NCBI GenBank assembly: GCA_000438015.1 | Contig: FR901552.1 | Coordinates: 1-7,883 of the forward strand | Direction: 5' to 3' | DNA length: 7,883 nt | DNA from: Coraliomargarita sp. CAG:312 | GTDB taxonomy: Bacteria > Verrucomicrobiota > Verrucomicrobiia > Opitutales > Intestinicryptomonadaceae | Part shown: piece after piece, positions 1 to 7,424 of the stretch | How positions within the stretch are numbered: position 1 is the first letter of the stretch | Layout: every line of letters begins with the position of its first letter | Notes under the pieces: generated by a model | The model's input: the letters and a program-made list of their open reading frames with translations, nothing else | Databases searched by the model: none | Told to the model about the DNA's origin: nothing | Program-made: the position numbers and the translations under genes

Positions 1-168
1 TATTATTATAGATTCATAATTTATTGTATAAAATTTCTATATTAATTAATATATTATTATAAAAATATTTATTGACATATAAAATATAGTTAATTACGGA
101 TTGTTAAGAAATCGCATTAAGTTTTCTTTTGCGGTGAATATTGTCCATAATAATAACATCTGTAATTA
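1..168 (+). promoter_or_regulatory. AT-rich leader upstream of the three-gene cluster
   Basis: This stretch has no credible reading frame; stops are dense in all frames. Bases 1-90 are almost entirely A and T, and composition becomes more balanced after about 97. A perfect consensus -35 hexamer, TTGACA, lies at 72-77. No good -10 box sits 16-18 bases downstream; the best-placed hexamer is TACGGA at 95-100, which is poor. A promoter for the downstream genes is expected here because the next gene starts at 169 and the three genes are tightly spaced. The exact element is a guess. No Shine-Dalgarno sequence is visible before the ATG at 169. Confidence 0.35.
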
Positions 169-927
169 ATGAAAATAAATATTGCAATTGCCGCTTCTTG
201 CTGTGCGGCGCTCATTATGTGCGCATCCGCCGGGAACGCTAAAACTCAAATTACCGCGGATCTGCCAGCTCCAGAAATAGAGGCGCAATCTTATTTGCTG
301 TCCGGAGAAATTTTTTTAGACGATTCTTTTTCGGACGAGATAGCTGCGTTTAACGTATGCTTGTCCGGAGACCTAAAATCCGAAACGATATCAGTTGCCT
401 GCAACGGGAATCCCACCGAATTTAAACTCCAGATTCGCGGGGATGATTTGAAGGCGTTTAAGGTATTGGAGATAAGCAGCGCTTCGGGAAATATAAATGC
501 GGAAATAAAAAACCTGAGGTTGTCTCCGGAAAAAAATTCCAAAGCGTTGGAGTCCGCCGCCTCGGAACGGGGGAAACCCGCAAGAGACAAAATAGGATAT
601 GCGTATGTGGACGGCAAAGATGTGATAGTCCCGCTGGACTCCATGGAAAAAGATTTTGCAAACGATTTCCATCCATCCCCAAAAGAAGAAATGCTTCCTG
701 AAAAACGCCTAAATTCATCCGGGGAGGTATTTGTAAACGCCGAAAAGGGAAACGATTCCAACTCCGGCTCTTTTGCATACCCAAAGGAAACTATTTTTTC
801 AGCTGTAAATTCCGGGGCGTCTGAAATCGTACTTCAGGAAAACGGATCGCGGTTTAAATCCGAAAATTTGAATGCCTTCGGGAAAAACATAATTTTAAGG
901 GCGTCCGGGAACGTAATAATCAAATAA
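169..927 (+). CDS. Secreted protein of unknown function with a C-terminal beta-helix-like segment
   Basis: This 252-aa protein matches no family I can name with confidence. Residues 1-24 form a Sec signal peptide: a lysine at position 2, a hydrophobic core, and an AGNA site that suggests cleavage before Lys25. It should therefore be exported. Residues 30-120 are predicted beta-rich, with two cysteines (C64, C78) that could pair once outside the cytoplasm. Residues 120-185 are charged and linker-like. Residues 185-252 contain a GNDSNSG motif (194-200), then a 'P-x-x-T-I-x-x-A-V' pattern, 'EIVLQENG' and 'NIILRASG'. This resembles the opening turns of right-handed beta-helix proteins (DUF1565/pectate-lyase-like), but only one or two turns are present and no catalytic residues are visible. 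The ATG at 169 has no Shine-Dalgarno sequence, but the signal peptide follows it directly. The gene ends at a TAA abutting the next ATG, and probably shares an operon with the YadA-like and Rhs genes. Confidence 0.8.
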   Translation: MKINIAIAASCCAALIMCASAGNAKTQITADLPAPEIEAQSYLLSGEIFLDDSFSDEIAAFNVCLSGDLKSETISVACNGNPTEFKLQIRGDDLKAFKVLEISSASGNINAEIKNLRLSPEKNSKALESAASERGKPARDKIGYAYVDGKDVIVPLDSMEKDFANDFHPSPKEEMLPEKRLNSSGEVFVNAEKGNDSNSGSFAYPKETIFSAVNSGASEIVLQENGSRFKSENLNAFGKNIILRASGNVIIK

Positions 928-930
928 ATG

Positions 931-935
931 AAAGG
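931..935 (+). promoter_or_regulatory. Ribosome binding site (AAAGG) that decides the start of the second gene
   Basis: AAAGG at 931-935 stands 7 nt before the ATG at 943. The alternative ATG at 928, directly after the TAA of the first gene, has only AT-rich sequence upstream and would place this motif inside the coding region. The motif therefore favours 943. It is a weak match, and the other two genes here have no such motif, so coupling from the 928 ATG remains possible. Confidence 0.4.
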
Positions 936-942
936 CAATTGT

Positions 943-1713
943 ATGGTTAAAGAAATTTTTATTTTTTCGTGCGTAATTTTTTCATGCGCTCTTGTCGCAA
1001 AAGGTTCGATTACATACCAATCGGACGTGTACATAACAAATGATCCCAATACCGTACAAGAGGAAGGCAATCTCTATGTGTCGGGAGACGCTTCTGTTTC
1101 TTCGCTGAACATATCGGACATGATATACATGTCCCAATCACCGCGCCCAAAATTTTTAGCGGGTGCAGACAATTCTTTTGGATCATTATCCCGGGGTATG
1201 ATTTTTGGAGGAGGCAACTCGGTAAACACGGTAAACGAGTACGCTTTTGCTTTTGGAGCAGGAAATACAGTCAATGCGCAAAATTCGATAGCATCTGGAC
1301 TTGGAAATTCCGCAAATTACGCACAGTCGTTTTCGTTTGGGGAGTACTGCAGCACGAACGCAAACGTTTCTTTTGCCTTTGGAAAAAATTCCGAAACAGC
1401 CGCCTATTACGCTGTGGCTATGGGTAAATATGTGATATCTAACAGCGTTTCTCAATTTACAGTCGGGCAATGGAACGATCCGACTATCGTTCCATCGTCG
1501 GGTTTAGCCGCGGATTTTTACACATGGAGGCCTTCGGATCCCATATTTGTCGTTGGCAACGGTACGGGAACTGAAGACCGTTCAAACGCCTTTGTAGTTT
1601 TAAAAAATGGAGACGCTAAAGTTAAGGGCAATTTAGAGGCGGCTTCCATAAAAATATCATCGCCGGCAGGTGGCATTCCAATGGGGGAATTTGGGCAAAC
1701 TTCGTCGGAATAA
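943..1713 (+). CDS. Secreted YadA-head-like repeat protein without a membrane anchor
   Basis: From the ATG at 943 this is a 256-aa protein; starting at 928 in the same frame it would be 261 aa. I prefer 943 because of the AAAGG at 931-935. Residues 1-21 form a signal peptide: a lysine, a strongly hydrophobic core, and cleavage near AKG. C15 is preceded by IFS, a poor lipobox, so a lipoprotein is possible but unlikely. Residues 84-178 carry glycines at 91, 105, 119, 133, 147, 161 and 175, exactly 14 apart, with alternating small and aromatic residues (AFAFG, SFSFG, SFAFG, AVAMG). This is the left-handed beta-roll pattern of YadA/Hia trimeric adhesin heads. Residues 200-224 (PIFVVGNGT, RSNAFVVLKNGD) resemble segments of phage-tail-fibre-like proteins that usually precede an S74 chaperone domain. 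No S74 domain, stalk or YadA anchor follows. A trimeric secreted adhesin or fibre tip is inferred; its partner is unknown. Confidence 0.82.
   Translation: MVKEIFIFSCVIFSCALVAKGSITYQSDVYITNDPNTVQEEGNLYVSGDASVSSLNISDMIYMSQSPRPKFLAGADNSFGSLSRGMIFGGGNSVNTVNEYAFAFGAGNTVNAQNSIASGLGNSANYAQSFSFGEYCSTNANVSFAFGKNSETAAYYAVAMGKYVISNSVSQFTVGQWNDPTIVPSSGLAADFYTWRPSDPIFVVGNGTGTEDRSNAFVVLKNGDAKVKGNLEAASIKISSPAGGIPMGEFGQTSSE
1192..1476 (+). repeat. Seven YadA-head-type repeats, 14 residues (42 bp) each
   Basis: The repeat unit is roughly x-A-F-A-x-G-x-x-N-x-x-x-A-x, with the glycine conserved in all seven turns at a strict 14-residue period. The DNA copies have diverged, so the array is kept by protein structure and is not a recent tandem duplication. 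It lies entirely within the second gene. In characterised trimeric adhesins each such unit is one turn of a left-handed parallel beta-roll. Confidence 0.8.
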
Positions 1714-1730
1714 AAAAATTTCTATATAAC

Positions 1731-4700
1731 ATGAAATTGTTTCGCAATTATTTAGAGGCTACACTCGCCGTATTCGCATGTATTTTATTGGGATCCGCAT
1801 TTGCACAAGAGCCGTCGTGGTGGATTGAAAAAGGAATAGGCAATACCCCTTCCGATAATCAGGCAAATTTCAACGCTGCAAATGTAGGGCAATTAAAATA
1901 TATATCAAAACGGGCAGCGGAAGTTCTAGATTCAAAACTCTCCGATTCCGGAGGGGCAGGGCCTGAAATTTCAAACATAGTAAACTCCTTTTCGGGATTC
2001 GACCCTTCTGCTCCGGATGAAAATTACAAAATAGCCAATATCGGCCAGCTTAAATACGTTGCGAAAAAGTTTTATGACAGGCTCTTTGAGCTGGGTACGG
2101 ATAAAATTAGATATCCCCACGGGATGGAATTGATAAGCGGAGGCGCTGATTCTTCCAGCAATAAATACCCGTGGCCCGCAATATCCGCCAATCCGTCGGC
2201 TGAAGAAATATCTGAAAACTACAAAGCAGCCCTTGTCGGACAATTAAAATATTTGTTCTCGTGGGATGTCTTGGAAAACTCCGGCTTCTCATACGACGGA
2301 ATCGGCAACGGATGGTACAACAACTTTGCCGGAGAATACAGCCAAGAATTGGGCGATATATGCCCCCTTATTATCGAACCCATCGGTTCCACTTACATAA
2401 CAGGCGAATCGGTCCAAGTTAAAGTTATGGTAAAAGATGCAAGAGGTAATGCGATAAAAAATGCGGCTGTAAAATTTTACGCCCCCGACGACAATTCCGC
2501 ATCGCTCAGTTCGCTGTCGGCTTTTAGCGCTCCCGACGGATCTGCGAGCATAACTGCATCTCTTGCTCAGAACTGCGATTACGCTATGGTCGTAGCTTAC
2601 TTGGACGGTTCGCAAGATCAAAAATGCACATTTACCATATCGAGAGCCAGTCAACCTGTCCCTGGTTATGAAGAAAGCGTTATGTTTACCTATATGGGAA
2701 TAGACTCGGATCGATTTGTAAACGACGGGCTTATGGTTGGAGAGTTTGATTCAATTGGAAGCCTTGCGTATAATCTTGAGCCTAAGACTATATTATACGG
2801 ATATAATGTAGAAGAAACATATTCCAACAATGAAGACTTTGAAGAATACACATACAGCCAGCTAAAAAACGAGATGCCACATATTGTAGTTGGATACGGA
2901 ACTTACCCAACTAAAATGGTTATTGAAACCGGATGGTATCTTCCGCTGGACCCCGACTACGACTATCAAAGCCCAACCGGGGAAGTCTTAGTCGGATACA
3001 AGGAAAGCATAAGCGCAAATTACGGCGATTTTGTTCCGTCATTGAAGCCTAACTTAAGAAGAAGCGGAATGGAATGCGATACGAGGGTTTATGTCGGCTC
3101 AACTACAAACGGCTTCTACAAAGAGGTATATTTTTACTACTCCCCGTGGATTTCAAACATTTCTGTTAATGAATACCAATCTGCAACAATAAAAGTTTCC
3201 GCGCCGCGGCAATTGATAACCGAATACTGCGATGAGATTTCTGTAAGCGGTGGTTTTTCAGCGGTTTTGGAAGGCAATAGGATTATTATTAGTCCGCCCA
3301 GCAGCGGCACCGGAACCGGCGTGCTTACTTTAACGAACAATTATTCAAAAGAAGGGGCTTGGTCAGACAAAATGTCGGTTTCCTACAACCTTGAAGCCGG
3401 TCCTGCCGACGGAGGATTTTCCGTAAACGTGACGGAATTCTCCTCTCAAAAATACCGGAAGGTAGCCTTTAACGGGAGGCCGCTTGCCGACGAAAAACCG
3501 CAGCTTGATCCCGAGTCCGATTCAATAAAAGTTGAATCGTACATAGATGCGTTTACCCAAAGCCTTCGTTACGATGTTCTCGATGCGTATATTCCTCTCC
3601 AGAACACTGACTTGTCTCTTTCTGTGCGCAGAAATTACAAATCGGCCTCTTGGAGAATCGTAAGCGGGCTTCGGCCTTCGGAAAATCCTGCGGAACCATT
3701 TGGCGAGAATTGGTCGACCAATTTATGTTCCTATGCTAAAATGGAAATAGTATCAGCCGGGAATAAAACCTCGCCGGACACGATTACCGTTTACGATGAG
3801 AACGGGATGCCTTTTGTTTTTGGGATAGTTTATTCAGGCAACAGCATTTCAAAAGCTTATCCAATGCCGTCAAATAAGGCGGATGTGCAAGCCTTTCTAA
3901 ATACTTTGGAAATTTCTGAAGACGAATCCACAATTGTTTTCAAGAAGCGCTACGGGACAAAAATAACATATTCTAAGATAACCAGCTATAACGGTTTGCA
4001 CATAAACCGGGCATTTGCCAACAACAACCAGACATACGATTTGATTTTTTACCGCGCAGAAGAAGTTGAAGACAGGTTTGGAAACAAGCTGGAATACGAT
4101 TATACCAGAATGTATGGTGGGCCGCCATTGCTAATTCCAACCAAGATAACATATGTTCCGCTGAGCGGAAGCACTTTGGAAATGTATATATCTACCGACA
4201 GCAACGGGAAAATCTGCATGGTAAGACTTCCAAACGGAGAAAAAATATTTTACGAATACACTCAATATGCATATATGGGAAACTCCCCTACGGAAATTGA
4301 ATTTTCGCAGTACGTATTTAATAGCTCATACCAAACTTTGTCGCGCGTGAGAGTGACTACAATAGACGACGAAGATATTTCGCTTACGAATTATGGCTAC
4401 GAACTTTCTTTTGAACACGAAATCATAGGATTATACAACCCAAGCTCCAATAGATACGATTATAATCATATCCATATAGACTTGGTTTCTATAGACAACA
4501 ATCTGGATAATACAATAACTTTTTCCTACGAACCGTTCCCGTCTTCGCTAGACGATCCCGCTGTAAAGTCAGGAGTCCTATCAAATATAAATGGCTTTTA
4601 CTATGCGCCTTCGGGTGGCCCGCGCAAAGTTTCGCGGGTGACGTTTCCCGACGGGAAGTATTCCGAATTCATCGGGGATTCATCGGTTTATTTAAGGACT

Positions 4701-7424
4701 ATGCCCAACTATCAAAACAGGTATACTCCAAGTGCTTTAGACAGTCAGCGTTCCAGCCGCAAGATTCGCATCCGCGATACAGAGGGCAACTTTACGGCAT
4801 ACACATGGTTTGACAACCGCGCAGGATCGGAATTTGGAGAGATAGACGGGCAAAAGCTGGAATCGTTCAGCGACAATTACGGCTCGAGCGCCGGATATTA
4901 TTTCGATTCTCCGCTAATTGTGTATTATCCCAAAATGCGCATAGAGTATTTCGACGCAGACAACCCGTCGGTGGCGGTGGCTTCGGAGATTTACGAATTC
5001 GACATCGACGCAGGGATGGCGTTAAAGAAGTCAACAGACATAAACGGCAACGTCACTCAGTTTGAATACGCAGACGCGATTATTGACGACATTCTTTCAG
5101 ACTCCGACCTTCCATACAGCTATAGCGCGCGTTGGAATATTTCAAGCACCTATGGCCGCCCAAAATATCCGGAGGCGACAAAGCAAACCAACGCTTTGGG
5201 TAAAGTTCGCACTTTTACATATTCGCCGCATTACCGGATTATGTCTTCATCCACCGACGAGCTTGGAAACAAGACTGAGTGGGCCGTGGACAACTTAGGC
5301 AGGCGCACTGCTGAAATTCTTTACGATTCGTCGAATAACATTGTAAGAAAAACCACGTACGAGTATTCAAACGCAGCATTCAAGTCGTTCATAACAAAGG
5401 AGACCATAGAGGACGGGGCAGGCGCAGGCGCGGACATTGTCGCGGAATACCAGGCTGACGCTTTGGGTCGCTTGTCTAAGGAGATTCGGCATAACGCCGG
5501 AGGCGAATATACTATTGAATACGCATACAATTTAAACTGCAGAAAAATTTTGCAGAGCGATTCCGACGGAGCGACTTTCGCTTGGGTTTACGACTATGCA
5601 AACCGTCTGGCTGAAAAAATCTTCCCCGACGGCTCACATATTTCATATGCTTACGACGCGCGCGGGCGCAAGATTTCAGAGACGTTAAATTTCGAAGTTT
5701 TGCGCGAATACACTTACGATTGCCGCGACAATCTGATACAAACGAAAATATCTCCGATATCCGGCGACGAATACACAGTCACTTCAAGCGCTTACGACGG
5801 CTGCAATAATATAATTGCTTCTGTCGACGCAAATGGTTTTTGGATCACATACTCCTACGACTGCATAGGGCGCCCCGTTTCCAAGAAGCTCTACAAGACC
5901 GCGGGTTCCGACAGCGGAGACTATGCGCAGACTCAGCTTTTCTACGGGCAGAATTGCGGCTCAAGCATATTTGCCAACGACGGGTTTAAGCCGACAAAGA
6001 CAATAGATTCGAACGGATTTGAAACAACTTTTGAATACGACTCGCTGTACCGTCTGACAAAAACGCAAGTCGAATACTCTAAAAACCCATCCCTTAAGCG
6101 TACCACAACCTATGCCTACGACGATGTTGGCAATAAGGTTTCCGAGACGGACTCAAACGGCAACACCACGCTTTTCGAGTACGACCCCATGCGCAACTTG
6201 ACAAAAACCACGTACGCCGACGGCAACTTCAAAAGCGCCGCATATACTTCCGCTTCGCTTGTTTTGTCCGAGACCGACGAGCTAGGCAATACCGTAGAAT
6301 ACGCTTACGACGCCATGGGGCATATTTTGTCCAAGACGTTTCCGGCGGTCGATATTTACGGAGGCGCGGCGCCGGTAAATCCGATAGAGCGCTATATCTG
6401 CGACGGCCGCGGGAATATAGTGCGCAAGATAAGCCCCAACGGGTTCGGATACGACTATGTTTACGACGGCATGAACCGTTTGGTTTACGAAATCGCCCCC
6501 GCTATGTCATTTGAAGAAAACGGTTCTGTCGTCTACCGCCGCCCGACAAGATCAACTGCCTACGACTTTTTTGGCAATGCAGTCAGGAAGACCGATCCAA
6601 ACGGCAATGAAATTGAATATTTTTACGACTATATGAACCGTCCTGTGCGCGTCGTGTACAAGAATGCGGTTCCTGCTGGAGACCTCCAAGAGCTTAATTC
6701 CTACGACGCCAACGGCAATCTCACCGATTTTACGGACAAGGCGGGAAGGGTGACCCATACCGTGTACAATTATCTAAACAAGCCCGTGTCCGTCACGCGC
6801 AATTACGGCGAATCGGTTTCCATAACCGAGACTGCCGAATACGACGGCGAGGGCAATGTCACCGCGCGCGTTGACGGCGAAGGCAACCGCACCGAATATG
6901 CCTACGACGGCCTTAACCGCCTGACTCTTGCAAGCTACGGTGTCGGCGGCGACGCCCAGCGCTCGCGCCCCTATGCTTACGACGCTCTCAATTTGGTGCA
7001 GGACATAGGCGTAAGCTACGATTACGACAACAGAAACAGGCTTATATGTGCCGATGAAATTGGAATGACGGATCAAGTCTACCAAGTTGAATATATATAT
7101 AATTATACCTACGATGCCCTTGGTCGCGTTGTACATTGCCAAGACGTATGGAACGAATACGATTCCAACGGCAGGCTTACCAGCGAGACCAGCAACGGCT
7201 TTGAGCACCGCTATCAATACGACTTAAACGGCAATCGCATGCTTGCCGAATACGGTTACGAGTTTGACGAAAACAGCATTTATCCATTTAGTATTGATTG
7301 TACACATCGCCAAAGATTTTTGTATGATGCGAATAATCGTGTAATATCCATAACAGATGGAGATGCGCGCATAACAACCTATCTCTTCCTTGGTAAACAC
7401 ATATTTTTACGATTCTGCAAATAA
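1731..7424 (+). CDS. Secreted Rhs/YD-repeat protein, 5' part of a frameshifted gene
   Basis: This frame encodes 1897 aa and is the main gene of the window. Residues 1-25 are a Sec signal peptide (cleavage SAFA|QE). Three GQLKY motifs lie at 46-57, 98-109 and 163-174. Residues 212-305 form a bacterial Ig-like domain of the invasin/Big_1 sort (VKDARGNAIKNAAVKF, then APDGSASIT). Residues 310-600 are unrecognised; 470-555 look beta-sandwich-like. Residues 601-662 match an Rhs N-terminal region (VESYIDAFTQSLRYD, RRNYKS, FGENWS). From about residue 1088 to 1870 dense YD repeats follow (YAYDARGRKIS, FEYDPMRNLTKT, YAYDGLNRLT). Such repeats build a hollow beta-cage that encloses a C-terminal toxin or tip. 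The stop at 7422-7424 is premature, because YD coding resumes in another frame. The ATG has no Shine-Dalgarno sequence but leads straight into the signal peptide, 17 nt after the previous gene. Export by Sec fits a surface or wall-associated Rhs protein better than a VgrG-loaded T6SS effector; that is inference. Confidence 0.9.
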   Translation: MKLFRNYLEATLAVFACILLGSAFAQEPSWWIEKGIGNTPSDNQANFNAANVGQLKYISKRAAEVLDSKLSDSGGAGPEISNIVNSFSGFDPSAPDENYKIANIGQLKYVAKKFYDRLFELGTDKIRYPHGMELISGGADSSSNKYPWPAISANPSAEEISENYKAALVGQLKYLFSWDVLENSGFSYDGIGNGWYNNFAGEYSQELGDICPLIIEPIGSTYITGESVQVKVMVKDARGNAIKNAAVKFYAPDDNSASLSSLSAFSAPDGSASITASLAQNCDYAMVVAYLDGSQDQKCTFTISRASQPVPGYEESVMFTYMGIDSDRFVNDGLMVGEFDSIGSLAYNLEPKTILYGYNVEETYSNNEDFEEYTYSQLKNEMPHIVVGYGTYPTKMVIETGWYLPLDPDYDYQSPTGEVLVGYKESISANYGDFVPSLKPNLRRSGMECDTRVYVGSTTNGFYKEVYFYYSPWISNISVNEYQSATIKVSAPRQLITEYCDEISVSGGFSAVLEGNRIIISPPSSGTGTGVLTLTNNYSKEGAWSDKMSVSYNLEAGPADGGFSVNVTEFSSQKYRKVAFNGRPLADEKPQLDPESDSIKVESYIDAFTQSLRYDVLDAYIPLQNTDLSLSVRRNYKSASWRIVSGLRPSENPAEPFGENWSTNLCSYAKMEIVSAGNKTSPDTITVYDENGMPFVFGIVYSGNSISKAYPMPSNKADVQAFLNTLEISEDESTIVFKKRYGTKITYSKITSYNGLHINRAFANNNQTYDLIFYRAEEVEDRFGNKLEYDYTRMYGGPPLLIPTKITYVPLSGSTLEMYISTDSNGKICMVRLPNGEKIFYEYTQYAYMGNSPTEIEFSQYVFNSSYQTLSRVRVTTIDDEDISLTNYGYELSFEHEIIGLYNPSSNRYDYNHIHIDLVSIDNNLDNTITFSYEPFPSSLDDPAVKSGVLSNINGFYYAPSGGPRKVSRVTFPDGKYSEFIGDSSVYLRTMPNYQNRYTPSALDSQRSSRKIRIRDTEGNFTAYTWFDNRAGSEFGEIDGQKLESFSDNYGSSAGYYFDSPLIVYYPKMRIEYFDADNPSVAVASEIYEFDIDAGMALKKSTDINGNVTQFEYADAIIDDILSDSDLPYSYSARWNISSTYGRPKYPEATKQTNALGKVRTFTYSPHYRIMSSSTDELGNKTEWAVDNLGRRTAEILYDSSNNIVRKTTYEYSNAAFKSFITKETIEDGAGAGADIVAEYQADALGRLSKEIRHNAGGEYTIEYAYNLNCRKILQSDSDGATFAWVYDYANRLAEKIFPDGSHISYAYDARGRKISETLNFEVLREYTYDCRDNLIQTKISPISGDEYTVTSSAYDGCNNIIASVDANGFWITYSYDCIGRPVSKKLYKTAGSDSGDYAQTQLFYGQNCGSSIFANDGFKPTKTIDSNGFETTFEYDSLYRLTKTQVEYSKNPSLKRTTTYAYDDVGNKVSETDSNGNTTLFEYDPMRNLTKTTYADGNFKSAAYTSASLVLSETDELGNTVEYAYDAMGHILSKTFPAVDIYGGAAPVNPIERYICDGRGNIVRKISPNGFGYDYVYDGMNRLVYEIAPAMSFEENGSVVYRRPTRSTAYDFFGNAVRKTDPNGNEIEYFYDYMNRPVRVVYKNAVPAGDLQELNSYDANGNLTDFTDKAGRVTHTVYNYLNKPVSVTRNYGESVSITETAEYDGEGNVTARVDGEGNRTEYAYDGLNRLTLASYGVGGDAQRSRPYAYDALNLVQDIGVSYDYDNRNRLICADEIGMTDQVYQVEYIYNYTYDALGRVVHCQDVWNEYDSNGRLTSETSNGFEHRYQYDLNGNRMLAEYGYEFDENSIYPFSIDCTHRQRFLYDANNRVISITDGDARITTYLFLGKHIFLRFCK
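1866..2252 (+). repeat. Three 'ANxGQLKY' motifs at the N-terminus of the Rhs protein
   Basis: Copies lie at 1866-1901 (NFNAANVGQLKY), 2022-2057 (NYKIANIGQLKY) and 2217-2252 (NYKAALVGQLKY). The first two are each followed by a basic or aromatic helix-like stretch (ISKRAAEVLD, VAKKFYDRL), and a GGAG turn follows the first. The spacing is 52 and then 65 residues. I recall this motif, usually close to a 'P-x-WW' segment as here (PSWW, residues 28-31), from the N-termini of exported Verrucomicrobiota proteins. A cell-envelope attachment or sorting role is possible, but I know of no established function. Confidence 0.75.
2364..2645 (+). other. Bacterial Ig-like (Big_1/invasin-type) domain within the Rhs protein
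   Basis: Residues 212-305 show the typical order for this fold: a strand-rich start with SVQVKVMVKDARGN, then an 'A-A-V-K-F' strand, a loop, an 'APDGSASIT' segment equivalent to the family's 'TDANGKAT', and a final 'CTFTISRA' strand. Invasin and intimin use such domains as extracellular spacers. Cysteines C282 and C299 could form a disulfide. The call rests on pattern recognition only. Confidence 0.6.
4992..7340 (+). repeat. YD-repeat (RHS) region
   Basis: Residues 1088 to about 1870 hold more than twenty loosely spaced copies of the YD pattern, G-x-x-x-x-x-x-YDxxGRxxx. Clear units include WVYDYANRLAEKIFPDG, YSYDCIGRPVSKK, FEYDSLYRLTKT, YAYDAMGHILSKTF, YVYDGMNRLVYEI and TYDALGRVV. In Rhs and TcC proteins these repeats wind into a cocoon-like shell. 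Here the Tyr-Asp pair is mostly written TACGAC, matching the GC-richer composition of this part, whereas downstream of about 7300 it is TATGAT or TACGAT. Confidence 0.88.
7404..7408 (+). other. T5 run, probable site of the frameshift in the Rhs gene
   Basis: The codons ATA TTT TTA CGA lead to a stop five codons later. Removing one T gives ATA TTT TAC GAT TCT, which restores a YD unit (FYDSANNIVEVV) and keeps the frame open to the window edge. The change could lie anywhere from 7375, after the last stop in the downstream frame, to about 7408. The T5 run is the longest homopolymer in that interval. A true insertion and a sequencing or assembly error cannot be told apart here. Confidence 0.65.

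Noticed and set aside
38..53. Perfect 16-bp palindrome TATATTAATTAATATA
   Set aside because: Made only of A and T in a stretch that is nearly all A and T, so it is likely by chance. It has no loop and no following T run that would make it a terminator.
1..61. Direct repeat TATTATTATA at 1-10 and 52-61
   Set aside because: Low-complexity AT sequence; ten bases is not evidence of an attachment or insertion site here.
291..784. Several overlapping minus-strand frames opposite the first gene
   Set aside because: The plus-strand protein has a signal peptide and a beta-helix-like motif; the minus-strand products have neither, and no start signals.
5062..5298. 78-codon plus-strand frame in a second register inside the Rhs gene
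   Set aside because: Fully contained in well-supported Rhs coding sequence; the product is low in recognisable features.
7091..7101. AT dinucleotide run (about five units) inside the YD repeats, considered as a phase-variation tract
   Set aside because: Too short, and it encodes ordinary repeat residues (EYIYNY) in frame.
6774..7217. 147-codon reading frame on the minus strand with hydrophobic content
   Set aside because: It lies opposite the YD repeats. The Val/Ile/Ala-rich product is what the complement of repeated TACGAC, GGC and AAC codons gives. No start signal or recognisable domain.
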